Source: Paraburkholderia largidicola (lineage in GTDB: Bacteria; Pseudomonadota; Gammaproteobacteria; Burkholderiales; Burkholderiaceae). From it: a stretch of DNA of 64,000 nucleotides. Below are positions 53,577-63,435 of the stretch, in pieces. Numbering within the stretch: position 1 is the first letter of the stretch; every line of letters starts with the position of its first letter. The notes beneath the pieces were generated by a model, which worked only from the letters and a program-made list of their open reading frames with translations, ran no database searches and was not told the origin of the DNA. The position numbers and the translations under genes are program-made. The stretch spans positions 682,001 to 746,000 of the forward strand of contig NZ_AP023175.1 of assembly GCF_013426895.1 (NCBI RefSeq), given 5' to 3'.

Positions 53577-54704
53577 TCATTCGACAGGCACAATCGAACC
53601 GCCCGCTGACCAGTACACGGTCATCGGCGCCTTGACCCATTCGCCACGCTGATCGAAGCGCACTACGCCGAAAAGCGTGTTGAAGGCCGATTGGTGAAGC
53701 GTCTTGTCGAGCGCTTCCGGCGATAGCGACTGAGCCGCCGAGATCGCGTCGCCGATCATCATCGTGGCGGCATAGAAGGACGGCCCCTTCTGATCGGGAT
53801 CGACACCATATGCCGCCTTGAAGCGGGTTTCGAAGCGCTTTCCATCGGGCAACGCGGCAAGCGGCACACCGCCTTGCGGACAGTACATCTTTCTGTCGAG
53901 CGCACCGTCCGCGAGCCGCGGAAATTCACCGACGCAAAGCCCGTCGCCACCCATCAATACCGCGTTGACCGCGAGGTCACGCATCTGCCGGGCCAGATAG
54001 GCCGCCTGTCCGTAATAGCCGCCGTAGAAAATGCCCTGCGGCTTTTCGAGTTTGACTTTCGACAGCACCGCTTTGAAATCGACCGTGTGGTCCGTCGAAT
54101 ATTCGCGCGCGACGATATCGATGCCGAGTTTCTTCGCCGTCGTGACAAACACATCCGCTACGCCCGAACCATATGCGGTGCGATCGTCGATCACAGCGAC
54201 GCGCTTCAGATGCAGCGTGTTCGCCGCGTAATCGGCCATTTTCCCGCCGAGCACGTTGTCGTCGGTCGTCAGACGGAACACGTAGGGATAGCCGGGTACC
54301 GTCAATGCAGGATTCGACGCTGCAGGCGTGATCATGATGACCTTGGCGTCGTTGTAGATCTTCGACGCGGGAATCGTCACGCCCGAGTTCCAGTGTCCGA
54401 TCACCGCGAGCACGCCACTATCCACGAGTTTCTGCGCGACGGTCACGCCTGCTTTGGGGTCCGATTGATCATCCACAGAGATCAATTCGAATTTGAGCGT
54501 CTGGCCATTCAACGTCATGTGCTTTGCGTTGAGGTCATCGACGGCGAGTCTGGCGCCCCGTTCATTGTCCTTGCCGCTCGCAGCTTGCGAACCCGTCAGC
54601 GGACCGGCGACACCGATCTTCACGAGCGTGTCCGCATGAACCGTCGCGGACGCGAACGCAACGCTCAAGCAAACCACAAGCGTCTTCATTGCAGGAATGC
54701 GCAT
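53577..54704 (-). CDS. Periplasmic substrate-binding protein, branched-chain amino-acid type
   Basis: A 375-residue LivJ/LivK-type binding protein. The signal peptide ends near TVHA (about residue 24). Family features are VGIAGPLTG-like VKIGVAGPLTGSQAASGKD, GHWNSGVTIPAS and PAASNPALT. ATG 54704 has AGGAG eight bases upstream. No permease or ATPase genes occur within the operon, so it must use a transporter encoded elsewhere or act as a sensor. Confidence 0.9.
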   Translation of the reverse strand: MRIPAMKTLVVCLSVAFASATVHADTLVKIGVAGPLTGSQAASGKDNERGARLAVDDLNAKHMTLNGQTLKFELISVDDQSDPKAGVTVAQKLVDSGVLAVIGHWNSGVTIPASKIYNDAKVIMITPAASNPALTVPGYPYVFRLTTDDNVLGGKMADYAANTLHLKRVAVIDDRTAYGSGVADVFVTTAKKLGIDIVAREYSTDHTVDFKAVLSKVKLEKPQGIFYGGYYGQAAYLARQMRDLAVNAVLMGGDGLCVGEFPRLADGALDRKMYCPQGGVPLAALPDGKRFETRFKAAYGVDPDQKGPSFYAATMMIGDAISAAQSLSPEALDKTLHQSAFNTLFGVVRFDQRGEWVKAPMTVYWSAGGSIVPVE

Positions 54705-54717
54705 GATCGTGCTCCTG

Positions 54718-55419
54718 TCACCGATTGATGAGATGTTCGAGAACGCCCCGAACGGGTTCGAGCGTGGCGAACTCGTAGTCCGGGCGTGCCTGGAAATCAC
54801 CCAGTTGCTCTGCGCCACGATTGATCCACGCGACCTTGATACCAAGCGGTTTCGCACCGTCGATATCGGCCCACGTGCCGATCGAGCAATGGAAGATTTC
54901 GTCGGCACGCAGGCCAAGCGTGGCGAGTCCCGTTTTGAAGATCGTTTCCGAGGGTTTATACGCGCGCGCCATTTCCGCCGTCGTCACTTGCGGAAAATAG
55001 TCAGCAAGACGGCTGCGACGCCACAGGTCAGTGTCCATGTTCGTGATAGGCATCAGCACGAACTCGTCACGCGCCCAATCGAGAAATGCGACAGCGTCAT
55101 CGAAAGGCGGAGATGACTCGACCAGATGCGTCAGCAGCAGTTCAGTCAACGCGGCCATGTCCTCGCCATCGGTGCTGCCTTTGGTTAATGCCTCGAGACA
55201 GTTCGTGAGTGCATCTTGCGCGACGTCCCGATAGCGCCGGTACGCGCTGCTCCTGTACCCCTGTACGGTGCGCTTGTCCCAGTCGTGATAGACGTCGGTG
55301 GCGGAGTGCGCCGACGCGAGCCCGACATGCTGCAACACGGCTTCCATGCCGCGAATGCCGCCTGTTGTCACGTCGACGAGCGTACCGAAGTAGTCGAAAG
55401 TTAGCGCTTTGGGTTTCAT
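54718..55419 (-). CDS. HAD-superfamily hydrolase (haloacid dehalogenase type II-like)
   Basis: A 233-residue hydrolase with the nucleophile aspartate D9 in TFDYFGTLVDV, motif II Asn in MPITNMDTD, and the lysine and acidic motif in RAYKPSETIF and STGTWADIDGA-like SIGTWADIDGAKPLG. It is the first gene of the five-gene minus-strand operon, 13 bp before the binding-protein gene. Substrate could be a 2-haloacid or a small phosphate ester. Confidence 0.87.
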   Translation of the reverse strand: MKPKALTFDYFGTLVDVTTGGIRGMEAVLQHVGLASAHSATDVYHDWDKRTVQGYRSSAYRRYRDVAQDALTNCLEALTKGSTDGEDMAALTELLLTHLVESSPPFDDAVAFLDWARDEFVLMPITNMDTDLWRRSRLADYFPQVTTAEMARAYKPSETIFKTGLATLGLRADEIFHCSIGTWADIDGAKPLGIKVAWINRGAEQLGDFQARPDYEFATLEPVRGVLEHLINR

Positions 55420-55434
55420 ATGTTCATTCCATCA

Positions 55435-55443
55435 TGTAGTACA
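55435..55443. promoter_or_regulatory. TetR-type site near the HAD operon start
   Basis: TGTA-G-TACA lies 16 bases upstream of the HAD start codon. It resembles the stronger TGTAC-GCT-GTACA repeat in the same divergent gap. Confidence 0.35.
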
Positions 55444-55594
55444 ACTAATTCATAAGAAAATTGAACGACGGCAAAGCTGTCCTTCGATGTAAAGGGCTGG
55501 ATCGACGCGGGCCGCCCCCAGTCTCTCCGGGTGATGCGCAAACATTGTCAAAAACGTCCTGAACCATCAGTCGATGGCCTCGAAGTGAATTTAA

Positions 55595-55607
55595 TGTACG
55601 CTGTACA
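55595..55607. promoter_or_regulatory. Inverted repeat TGTAC-N3-GTACA, candidate TetR operator
   Basis: A perfect 5-bp repeat with a 3-bp spacer in the A+T-rich middle of the 296-bp divergent gap between the HAD operon and tetR. Confidence 0.45.
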
Positions 55608-55715
55608 ATTAAATTTCGCAAGCGCGCAAATTTGCGGGTTTTCCCGGACGTCTCGCGCTATCGCATTGTTTGCAGTAGAGTGACGCTCGTTCGAATTCAC
55701 TGGCGGGAACTCACG

Positions 55716-56459
55716 TTGAGCAGAAAGGAAGAATCGGCGGCGCCTGTGCCTGAAAAGAAGCGACGTGGCCGGTCCGCAAGGGATCAGGGACTGTCGAGGG
55801 AACGTGTCGTCGAGGCAGCCCTCGCATTGATCGATGCCAAAGGCTATGCGTCGTTCAGCCTGCGCGACGTCGCGAGAGAGCTGGGTGTCTATCCGACGGC
55901 AATCTACTGGCACGTCCCGAGCCGCGACGAACTCCTCGTCGAGGTGATCGCAGTGGCACTAGGCGACCTCGTTCCCCCGGCACTGCCTGCCGCACGCTGG
56001 CGTGACTGGTTGAAAGAACTGTTCAATCGTTATCGCAATGCGGTGGCGCGACATCCGAACATCGCGCCGTTGCTGGGTTCCCAGATCATCTCGAACGCCA
56101 GTATGAATCCCGTGATGGTGGAGGCTGTTCTCCAGACCTTGCTGACTGCGGGTTTCAGGCCGGAAGACCTGATTCACGTCTACAACACGGTAATTACGGC
56201 GATGGTCGGATTTGTGACGCTGGAATTTGCAAGCCACGGCGCTGATGAACGTGACGCATGGGAAGGCAAGTTGCGCACGCGATTCGAAGAACTGGATCCG
56301 AACGCCTTTCCAGTATTGACGTCGAACGTGAAGCGGCTTTCGAATCAGGCATTCATCGTGCGATGGAAGGGTGGCACCAATCCATCGCTCAAGCAGAGCC
56401 ATGAGCGTTATATCGATGTGGTGCTAGATGGACTTCAGCGGCAGTTGCCAGGCACATGA
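55716..56459 (+). CDS. TetR-family regulator of the divergent dehydratase operon
   Basis: A TetR protein with helix-turn-helix YASFSLRDVARELGVYPTAI then YWHVPSRDELL and a TetR_C domain related to those of the C-terminal 33 type. No ATG lies near the expected N-terminus; the TTG at 55716 gives 247 residues with a basic lead (SRKEESAAPVPEKKRRGR). A TTG at 55632 would add 28 residues of no clear family. Divergent position implies control of the HAD-to-SDR operon. Confidence 0.8.
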   Translation: MSRKEESAAPVPEKKRRGRSARDQGLSRERVVEAALALIDAKGYASFSLRDVARELGVYPTAIYWHVPSRDELLVEVIAVALGDLVPPALPAARWRDWLKELFNRYRNAVARHPNIAPLLGSQIISNASMNPVMVEAVLQTLLTAGFRPEDLIHVYNTVITAMVGFVTLEFASHGADERDAWEGKLRTRFEELDPNAFPVLTSNVKRLSNQAFIVRWKGGTNPSLKQSHERYIDVVLDGLQRQLPGT

Positions 56460-56609
56460 GCGCCCCCAACGGCAGGAAGTCTTACCGCTAAACAGACCGC
56501 CCTGCCTCCGCTCACGACCTGCTTTTTCCAATTCCCCCTGTTACGCGACGCGAGAACGGCGCTTGCTATAGGATCGATTTCCCCTGATCCGATCTGGAGC
56601 GCCTCAGTC

Positions 56610-57287
56610 ATGAAACCTCATATCGTCGTCCACATGATGTCGTCACTAGACGGTCGCAGTCTGACTGACGGCTGGCAACTCAAGTTTGTCTTCAAGCTTT
56701 ACGAAGACACTGCAGCCACCTTCGGTGCGCAGGGCTGGATCTGCGGTCGCGTCACGATGCAGGAGGTGTCGCACGGCGACGATTATCCAAAAGGGCTCGC
56801 GAAAGGGCCGATCCCGCGCACCCATCATTTTGTGGAGCGCAACGCCGCTCAATACGCCATTTCTATCGATCCTCATGGGCGCGTCGCGTGGAAGAGCAAT
56901 ACGGCGCTCAATTCGCATGTCGTCGAAGTCGTGACGGAAGGCGTGGCCGACGATTATCTGGCCTATCTCCAGTCCATCGGCGTGTCATACATGTTCGGCG
57001 GCAAGAGCGAAATCGATCTGAAGAACGTGGTGCAAACCTTGGCAACTGAGTTGAGCGTCACGAAGCTGATCGTCGAAGGCGGTTCGCGTATCAGCGGCGC
57101 TTTCGTGAACGAAGGCCTCGTCGACGAGGTGAGCGTCCTGATCATCCCGCTCGTGGACGGTCGCAGCGAGCATCCTTCATCGTTCGAAGTGCCCATGGAG
57201 AAGTGGCGCGCGCCCGCGTACCTGAATCTGACGTCGATCGAAAAGCTGGAGCGTGGCGCGGTGTGGTTGCGTTATACCACCTCATAG
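56610..57287 (+). CDS. RibD C-terminal/dihydrofolate reductase-like protein
   Basis: A 225-residue reductase-fold protein related to the C-terminal domain of RibD. Family features are HMMSSLDGRSLTDGW, WICGRVTMQEV, and TKLIVEGGSRISGAFVNEGLVDE. Stand-alone members are NADPH-dependent but their substrates are rarely known. The gene is monocistronic, 150 bp after tetR. Confidence 0.87.
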   Translation: MKPHIVVHMMSSLDGRSLTDGWQLKFVFKLYEDTAATFGAQGWICGRVTMQEVSHGDDYPKGLAKGPIPRTHHFVERNAAQYAISIDPHGRVAWKSNTALNSHVVEVVTEGVADDYLAYLQSIGVSYMFGGKSEIDLKNVVQTLATELSVTKLIVEGGSRISGAFVNEGLVDEVSVLIIPLVDGRSEHPSSFEVPMEKWRAPAYLNLTSIEKLERGAVWLRYTTS

Positions 57288-57425
57288 CGAATCGCCCGAA
57301 GCCCGATTTTGGTCGCACCAGTGAAGGCCAGGATAAGAACGCGCGGCACTGTATGGCCTGGACTGCGCAATCGGCGGAATGCGGCTATTCTCTAAGGCGA
57401 CATCAACCTGCCTTGGGATGCCGAC

Positions 57426-57866
57426 ATGACTGACACGGCGAATGAAAGCGCGGTCCGTTCGACGATAGACGTGTTCTATCAGGCCTTCGCTGCGAAGGAC
57501 ATCGATCTGCTGCGGACGGTCGTAACCGACGACTGGGAATATATTCCCGAGCCGCCCGGCGTGAAGCATGGTCCTGATCAAATGATTCCGGCCTTCGAAC
57601 GCATGGCCAGATCGATTCCCGACATGAAGATTACAATTCTCGATCTGCTGATCCACGGGAATCGCGTGGGCGTTCGGGCGGACGTCAGCGGCACCCAGGC
57701 TGGCGAACTTTTCGGCGTTCCTGCTACGTCGAAGCCGATCAGATTTGCGGTTCATTCATTCCATGAATTGCGCGGAAATCTGATCGCCAAAACATGGCAT
57801 ATCGAAGACTGGTTTTCCGCCTTCCGACAGATCGGAACCTTGCCGGCAAGCATGGACCAGCACTGA
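57426..57866 (+). CDS. SnoaL-like ester-cyclase-family protein
   Basis: A 146-residue NTF2-fold protein without signal peptide. Family features: RSTIDVFYQAFAAKDIDLL and KTWHIEDWFSAFRQIG. Such proteins are small hydrolases, cyclases or binding proteins; no substrate can be assigned. It is not closely similar to the exported SnoaL-like pair elsewhere in the window. Confidence 0.82.
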   Translation: MTDTANESAVRSTIDVFYQAFAAKDIDLLRTVVTDDWEYIPEPPGVKHGPDQMIPAFERMARSIPDMKITILDLLIHGNRVGVRADVSGTQAGELFGVPATSKPIRFAVHSFHELRGNLIAKTWHIEDWFSAFRQIGTLPASMDQH

Positions 57867-58095
57867 GCTTGCGTCATCAGTCGACGATTGCGGCACCACG
57901 GGCCGGTATTGAGCAAACATCACGCTAGCGTGATTTCTCCTGCCGTGGTCGCTCAACGTGCGTATGCGAAACAACGTGTGATCCCGCAGTTCCGTTCATG
58001 CGCGGCCGCTCTGCGCCGGCTTCGTCGCATGCCGTCACGTTTTCAGGATCTTCGCTACACTACCGTTTCCATTGCTTCCGTACACATGTGCAATC

Positions 58096-60708
58096 ATGTC
58101 GTCGGTTGTCCGCATCGTCTTATGGTCCGTCCGTCACCGCTTTAGCGTGATTGGACTTTCGCTCGTCCTTGCGATACTGAGCGCCTATTTCGTCGCTCAT
58201 CACTTCAAGATCAACACTGACACCAGCCGCCTATTGACGGTCGACAAACGATGGGAAGCATTGTCGACCGCGGTGGACCGCGCCTTCCCGCAGCGTGGCG
58301 GGTCCATACTCGTTCTCGTCGAAGCGGATGCGCCCGAGTTCGCCGATGCGGCCGCCAAAGAGCTTGCAAACGCGTTGAAGAAGGACACGGCCCAGTTCAC
58401 CACGGTGACAGAACCCGAGGGTGGCGAGTTCTTCGGACACAACGGTTTGCTCTTTCTTCCATTGGCCGACGTGCAGTCGACCACGACGCAACTGACGCAA
58501 GCGCGCCCGCTCATCGACGGCCTCGCCCACGATCCGAGTCTGACCGGCCTTGCGAACCTGCTGACGACCACCCTGCTCCTTCCGCTGCAAATCGGACAGG
58601 TCAAGCTGGCGGGAATGGCACCGCTGCTCCAGCGTAGTGCGAATGTACTGGAGCGAGTCGAGGCGAATCAGCCCGCTGCGTTCTCGTGGCGTGCGATGAG
58701 CGACCATGATATGAAGCTGCCTGCGCGTGCGTTCGTACTCGTGCAGCCCGTATTGAACTATGCGTCACTCAGAGCGGGCGGCACCGCCACTGAATCGATC
58801 CGCAAAATGGCCGGCTCGCTGAATCTGGGCCGAAAATATGGCGCTCGTGTCCGCCTCACAGGCGAACAACCGCTCGCCGACGACGAATTCGCATCGGTGC
58901 AGGACGGCGCCGCGTTCAACGGCGTGCTCACCCTGATTGCCGTCGTCGCGATTCTCTGGTTTGCGCTGCGATCGGCAAAGCTCGTACTCGCCGTGTTCAT
59001 CACGCTGATTGTCGGACTGCTGCTCACGGCTGCCATCGGTCTGATGATGGTGGGCGCGTTCAACATGATCTCCGTGGCGTTCATGGTGCTGTTCGTCGGC
59101 CTCGGTGTCGACTTTGGCGTGCAGTTCACCGTCAAGTATCGCGAGGAACGTTTCAAGGACGACCGTCTCGTCACTGCGCTGATCAATACCGCAAAGACAT
59201 TGGGAAGCCGCTTGCGTCTTGCCGCGATTGCCGTGGCCGTCAGCTTCTTCTCCTTCATACCGACCGCTTACCGTGGCGTGTCCGAGTTAGGAAAGATAGC
59301 GGGCGTCGGCATGATCGTGGCCTATGTGACCAGCGTGACGCTTTTGCCCGCGCTGATCCGGGTTCTACGTCCGCACAGGGAGCAAGTCTCACCGGGTTTC
59401 AGAAAGCTCGCCGGCACCGACGATTTTCTCGACCAGAATCGCAAGTCCATTCTTCTGCTCGCGGCCGTCGTGATCCTTGGCGCGTCACCGCTACTATGGA
59501 AATTGCGTTTCGATTTCAATCCGTTGCACCTGAAAGATCCGCATACCGAGTCGATGGCGACTTTGCTCGCGCTAAAGGACTCGCCCGAGATGGGCGTGAA
59601 CAATGTGCGCGCAATGGCCTCTTCATTGACGGGCGCCAATGCGATTGCCGCGCGCCTGTCGAAGCTGCCCGAAGTCGGCCGGACCATCACGTTGACCACA
59701 TTCATACCAACGGACCAGCCACAGAAGCTCGCGATGATTGCGAGTACCGCACAAGCCTTGCTGCCGGCGCTCACGCAAACACCTTCTCTGCCCGTCAGCG
59801 ACGCCGTGCGCGTCAGCGCATTGCGACGCGCGGCAAATCAGCTGGCTATCGCTGCTGAAGATCATCCCGGGCCAGGCGCCGAAGAAGCGAAGCGGCTCTC
59901 GCACATCCTCACCAGGCTCGCCGATGCACCCAGCGCCGTGCGTGACCGCGCCGACTATGCAATGACGCAGCCATTAAAGATTGCACTCAGGCAACTGACG
60001 GACTTGCTCGAACCGGCCGAAATCACGCAAGACAATTTACCGACTGAAATAGCAAGGGACTGGATCGCGAGCGATGGCAAAGCGATCGTGGAAATCTCCC
60101 CGAAAGTACCGGCTGGTGTCGATCCGAATAACGACGCATTGTTGAGAGAGTTCGCGAGAGCCGTAAGCGCTGCGGAGCCGAACGCGATCGGTGGTCCGAT
60201 TTCCATTCTTTATTCCGCCGACCTCGTCATCAAGGCTTTTCTTCAGGCAAGCGCCTATGCGCTGGTGGCGATCTTCGTCATTCTGTGGATTGCACTGCGC
60301 CGCATCGACGATATCCTTCGAACCATCGTGCCGCTGCTGGTTTCCGCAATGCTCACGCTCGAGTTGTCCGTGGTGTGCGGGCTGCAACTGAACTTTGCGA
60401 ATATTATCGCGTTGCCATTGATGCTCGGCGTGGGCGTTGCATTCAAGATCTATTTCGTGATTGCGTGGCGCGGTGGCGAAATGCGCCTGCTCGAATCGAG
60501 CCTGACCTATGCGGTGATCTTCAGTGCTGCGACGACGGGCGCGGCATTCGGCAGCCTGTGGTTCTCGCATCACCCCGGCACGTCCAGCCTGGGTGCGTTA
60601 CTTGCGCTGTCGCTCGTCTCGACGCTGATTGGCGCCGTGGTTTTCCAACCGGTCTTGATGGGCCGACCGCGCACCACGCAATTCGAAGCGACCGTGCGAA
60701 TACCCTGA
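58096..60708 (+). CDS. hpnN: HpnN, RND-family hopanoid transporter
   Basis: An 870-residue inner-membrane RND protein that moves hopanoid lipids toward the outer membrane. It has an N-terminal helix (residues 8-32), a large periplasmic domain, two sets of five or six helices around residues 280-420 and 710-860, and the characteristic [22 protein letters not shown]. Start at 58096 ([10 protein letters not shown]); ATG 58072 would add eight residues. No hopanoid synthesis genes (shc, hpnH, hpnJ) occur near it. Confidence 0.9.
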   Translation: MSSVVRIVLWSVRHRFSVIGLSLVLAILSAYFVAHHFKINTDTSRLLTVDKRWEALSTAVDRAFPQRGGSILVLVEADAPEFADAAAKELANALKKDTAQFTTVTEPEGGEFFGHNGLLFLPLADVQSTTTQLTQARPLIDGLAHDPSLTGLANLLTTTLLLPLQIGQVKLAGMAPLLQRSANVLERVEANQPAAFSWRAMSDHDMKLPARAFVLVQPVLNYASLRAGGTATESIRKMAGSLNLGRKYGARVRLTGEQPLADDEFASVQDGAAFNGVLTLIAVVAILWFALRSAKLVLAVFITLIVGLLLTAAIGLMMVGAFNMISVAFMVLFVGLGVDFGVQFTVKYREERFKDDRLVTALINTAKTLGSRLRLAAIAVAVSFFSFIPTAYRGVSELGKIAGVGMIVAYVTSVTLLPALIRVLRPHREQVSPGFRKLAGTDDFLDQNRKSILLLAAVVILGASPLLWKLRFDFNPLHLKDPHTESMATLLALKDSPEMGVNNVRAMASSLTGANAIAARLSKLPEVGRTITLTTFIPTDQPQKLAMIASTAQALLPALTQTPSLPVSDAVRVSALRRAANQLAIAAEDHPGPGAEEAKRLSHILTRLADAPSAVRDRADYAMTQPLKIALRQLTDLLEPAEITQDNLPTEIARDWIASDGKAIVEISPKVPAGVDPNNDALLREFARAVSAAEPNAIGGPISILYSADLVIKAFLQASAYALVAIFVILWIALRRIDDILRTIVPLLVSAMLTLELSVVCGLQLNFANIIALPLMLGVGVAFKIYFVIAWRGGEMRLLESSLTYAVIFSAATTGAAFGSLWFSHHPGTSSLGALLALSLVSTLIGAVVFQPVLMGRPRTTQFEATVRIP

Positions 60709-60769
60709 GCATTTGTCGCTTCTCACGGTTGTCGAATACGCATCGCGTATGTCGCGTTGAACGGCCGCC

Positions 60770-61714
60770 CTATTTGAGCGCCGTCTGAAGCCGTCGGGAC
60801 GGCAATCTTCCTTGCGAGGTTTCGCCCGCATCCTTGAAATGTTCTGCGACGAAGTCCAGAAACACAGCGATCCTCGCCGACAACCTCGTGTTGCGGTAAT
60901 AGACAGCGTGTATCGGCCGATAAAGCTCGACCGTGTCGTCGACGAGTACTTCCACCAGACGGCCGCGACGTCTTGCTACCGTCGTCATATAGTCGCCAAG
61001 GCATGCAATGCCGGTGCCGTTTTCTGCCAGCGCGAGCAGCGTTTCGCCACTCGACGCGCGCACGGACGGGCGTACTTTGTAGACGTCATAGCCCGCATGG
61101 CGGAGCGGCCAGTTATTGAGCGTGTCGAGTTGGGAATAGCCGAGCAGCGTATGCTTCTCGAGATCCGCTGGACGAGCCGGCCTACCCGCCCTGTCGAGGT
61201 ACTCCGGACTGGCCAGAATGCGCAGCCTGCTGTTAGCCAGCACGCGCGCGTTCAACGTCGAATCCCGAAGTGCACCGATCCGTATCGCCACGTCGGTACG
61301 ATGCTCGATCAGATCGATGACTTCGTCGCTCGTATTCAGTTCGAGCTCGATGTCGGGATAGGACACATGAAACTGTGGAATCAGCGGCGTCAGCACATGC
61401 TGCATGAACGGCGTCGCGGCGTTCACGCGCAACCGGCCGGCAAGCTGCTTGCGATGCGATACGGTTTGTTCTTCCGCGAAATCGACAGCAGCGAGTATCG
61501 AACGCGCATGTTCGAGAAAGACTTGCCCCTCTTCGGTCAACTCGAGGCTCCGGGTTGTGCGCCGCATCAGCGTGGTATCGAGCTTCTGCTCCATGCGGCG
61601 CAGCAGACGGCTCATTACCGAATTCGGCAGATGCAACTTCTCCGCAGCGCGGGTCAACGATCCGACATCCGCGATGGTGACAAACGCGAACATCTCATCG
61701 AGCGTCGTCTTCAT
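60770..61714 (-). CDS. LysR-family regulator, co-translated with an MFS exporter
   Basis: A 314-residue LysR protein with N-terminal helix-turn-helix (SLTRAAEKLHLPNSVMSRLL) and a periplasmic-binding-like effector domain. Its ATG overlaps the stop of the MFS gene (ATGA), so the two are translated together. Self-regulation together with the exporter is likely. Confidence 0.9.
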   Translation of the reverse strand: MKTTLDEMFAFVTIADVGSLTRAAEKLHLPNSVMSRLLRRMEQKLDTTLMRRTTRSLELTEEGQVFLEHARSILAAVDFAEEQTVSHRKQLAGRLRVNAATPFMQHVLTPLIPQFHVSYPDIELELNTSDEVIDLIEHRTDVAIRIGALRDSTLNARVLANSRLRILASPEYLDRAGRPARPADLEKHTLLGYSQLDTLNNWPLRHAGYDVYKVRPSVRASSGETLLALAENGTGIACLGDYMTTVARRRGRLVEVLVDDTVELYRPIHAVYYRNTRLSARIAVFLDFVAEHFKDAGETSQGRLPSRRLQTALK

Positions 61715-62964
61715 GCCGTCGCAGGCTGCTGCGCTCTCTGCAAAGTCAGAACGAAGACGACCAGACCGGTGAGTGTCAGCGCGAAGCCCGCCCACACCGC
61801 CGATAACAGCCCCCAGCCAGCGCCGATGGCGAGTCCGCCTGCCGCCGCGCCGATTGCATTTGCCACATTCAATGAAGCCAGATTCATTGCGCCCATCAAG
61901 GTCGGCGCTTCCGGCGCAAAGTGTGTGAGTCGCACCTGAATGGTCGGAATCGCCGTCATCATCGTCATGCCGACTCCGAAGAGCATCGTCATCAGTACCC
62001 AGTCGTGCATGCCGAACATCGCAAGCACCGCGAGCACGACGAGTGCGCAACCAAAGCCGAGATTCAATCCGAGTGCTGGATGCGAGTCCGCAAGACGGCC
62101 GCCAATCAGATTGCCGATGGTCATCCCGATTCCAAACAGCGCGAGCGCCAGCGGAATAAGCGATGCATTCAACGACGCGACGTCCGTCACAAACGGGCCG
62201 ATAAACGTGTACACCGCGAAGATGCTGGCTACGCCCAGCGCGGCAACGATCATCGTCACCCACACGCGCGGCTTTCGCAGCGCGCCCAGTTCTCGCCCGA
62301 GTGAACCACCGTCGAGCGCGTTGCTGCGCGGAATCCACGCCCATAGGGCCGCAAGCGCGAACATCGCGAGTATCGAGACGGCCAGATACGTTTCCCGCCA
62401 GCCGAGGTTTTGCCCGAGGAAAGTCGCGAGCGGTGATCCCACGATGGTCGCGATCGTCAATCCCGTCATGACCATCGCGAACGCTTTCCCAGCACTGCCT
62501 TCCCCGACGATGTACGAAGCCACCACCGCCCCTGCTCCAAAGTAAGCACCCTGCGGCATGCCGCTGATGAAGCGTGCGACGACGAACATCCCCAGATTCA
62601 TTGCAGCCGCCGACAGCAGATTGCCGACAACGAACAGACCGATGAGAAACAACAGCAACGTACGTCTGTTGAGACGGCTCGCCATCAGCGTGACGAGTGG
62701 CGCGCCTGTCACCACGCCGAACGCGTATGCGGTGATTGCATGAGTCGCTTCCGGGATGCTCAGTCCAAGGCTCGACGCGAACAGTTGCAAAATGCCCATG
62801 CTCGCGAACTCGGACGTACCGATACAAAAGCTGCCGAGCGCCAATGCGAAAAGCGTCAGACCACGCCTGCGGGATTCGGATTCTTTGGTGCAGTGAACGA
62901 CAACCGCGTCGCACTGTGCTTCATAGGCTTTCTCGTGCATGTCTTGTTCCGGATTCAGCAGCAT
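61711..62964 (-). CDS. MFS exporter of the DHA1 (AraJ/arabinose-efflux-like) family
   Basis: Twelve-helix exporter of 417 residues. Family features: LGSFCIGTSEFASMGIL, motif A region (ASRLNRRTLLLFLIGL) and RFISGMPQGAYFGAGAV. ATG 62964 has TAAGG at good spacing; ATG 62940 (MHEKAYE) is the alternative. It is followed by a LysR gene with a four-base overlap, an arrangement that couples pump and regulator. Substrate unknown. Confidence 0.9.
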   Translation of the reverse strand: MLLNPEQDMHEKAYEAQCDAVVVHCTKESESRRRGLTLFALALGSFCIGTSEFASMGILQLFASSLGLSIPEATHAITAYAFGVVTGAPLVTLMASRLNRRTLLLFLIGLFVVGNLLSAAAMNLGMFVVARFISGMPQGAYFGAGAVVASYIVGEGSAGKAFAMVMTGLTIATIVGSPLATFLGQNLGWRETYLAVSILAMFALAALWAWIPRSNALDGGSLGRELGALRKPRVWVTMIVAALGVASIFAVYTFIGPFVTDVASLNASLIPLALALFGIGMTIGNLIGGRLADSHPALGLNLGFGCALVVLAVLAMFGMHDWVLMTMLFGVGMTMMTAIPTIQVRLTHFAPEAPTLMGAMNLASLNVANAIGAAAGGLAIGAGWGLLSAVWAGFALTLTGLVVFVLTLQRAQQPATA

Positions 62965-63435
62965 CAGTGCCTTACGATATTCAGGTTCATGTAATCGTGT
63001 TGGGCGCCAATCAAACCGGCAAACCGTTCGATCGCGCAAATGCGCTGTGCCAGACAGCGACAAGAACGTCGCACGTGCGTGAGCGTTTCCTATTGCAGGC
63101 ACACATCGCGATAATCAACCGTTCGTCGATAGACGTTCTTACCCAGCCACGAGACGAAGGTATATTCGACGTAGGCATTGCTGCAGACGATGATCCAGTT
63201 ATGGAGCGTGGAATTCATGGCGGCATCCTCCCTGTAGAAATCGGCGTCGACATGACACGCAAAGGGGTTTCAACAAAAAACTCGCCATGACACCAAGCAT
63301 AGTGACCACGCACAATCGAAACCATTCTACGGTGGTGTATGAATGAATCGCATCGACGTAACGACGCTATACATCGGTATAGCCGCCAGCGTCGCATACG
63401 TCGTGCGATTGCGGTCGAGTCGCCCGGATTCGAGT
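62965..63435. other. Intergenic region between SRPBCC and MFS genes
   Basis: About 470 bp that includes one short minus-strand reading (listed separately). Otherwise no recognisable feature. Confidence 0.4.
63090..63218 (-). CDS. Possible 42-residue protein
   Basis: ATG at 63218 with GGAGG at good distance, 42 codons, stop TAG. The product begins MNSTLHNWIIVCSNAYVE and is rich in aromatic residues (three Trp/Phe, four Tyr). I recognise no family. The clear ribosome site is the only support. Confidence 0.35.
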   Translation of the reverse strand: MNSTLHNWIIVCSNAYVEYTFVSWLGKNVYRRTVDYRDVCLQ

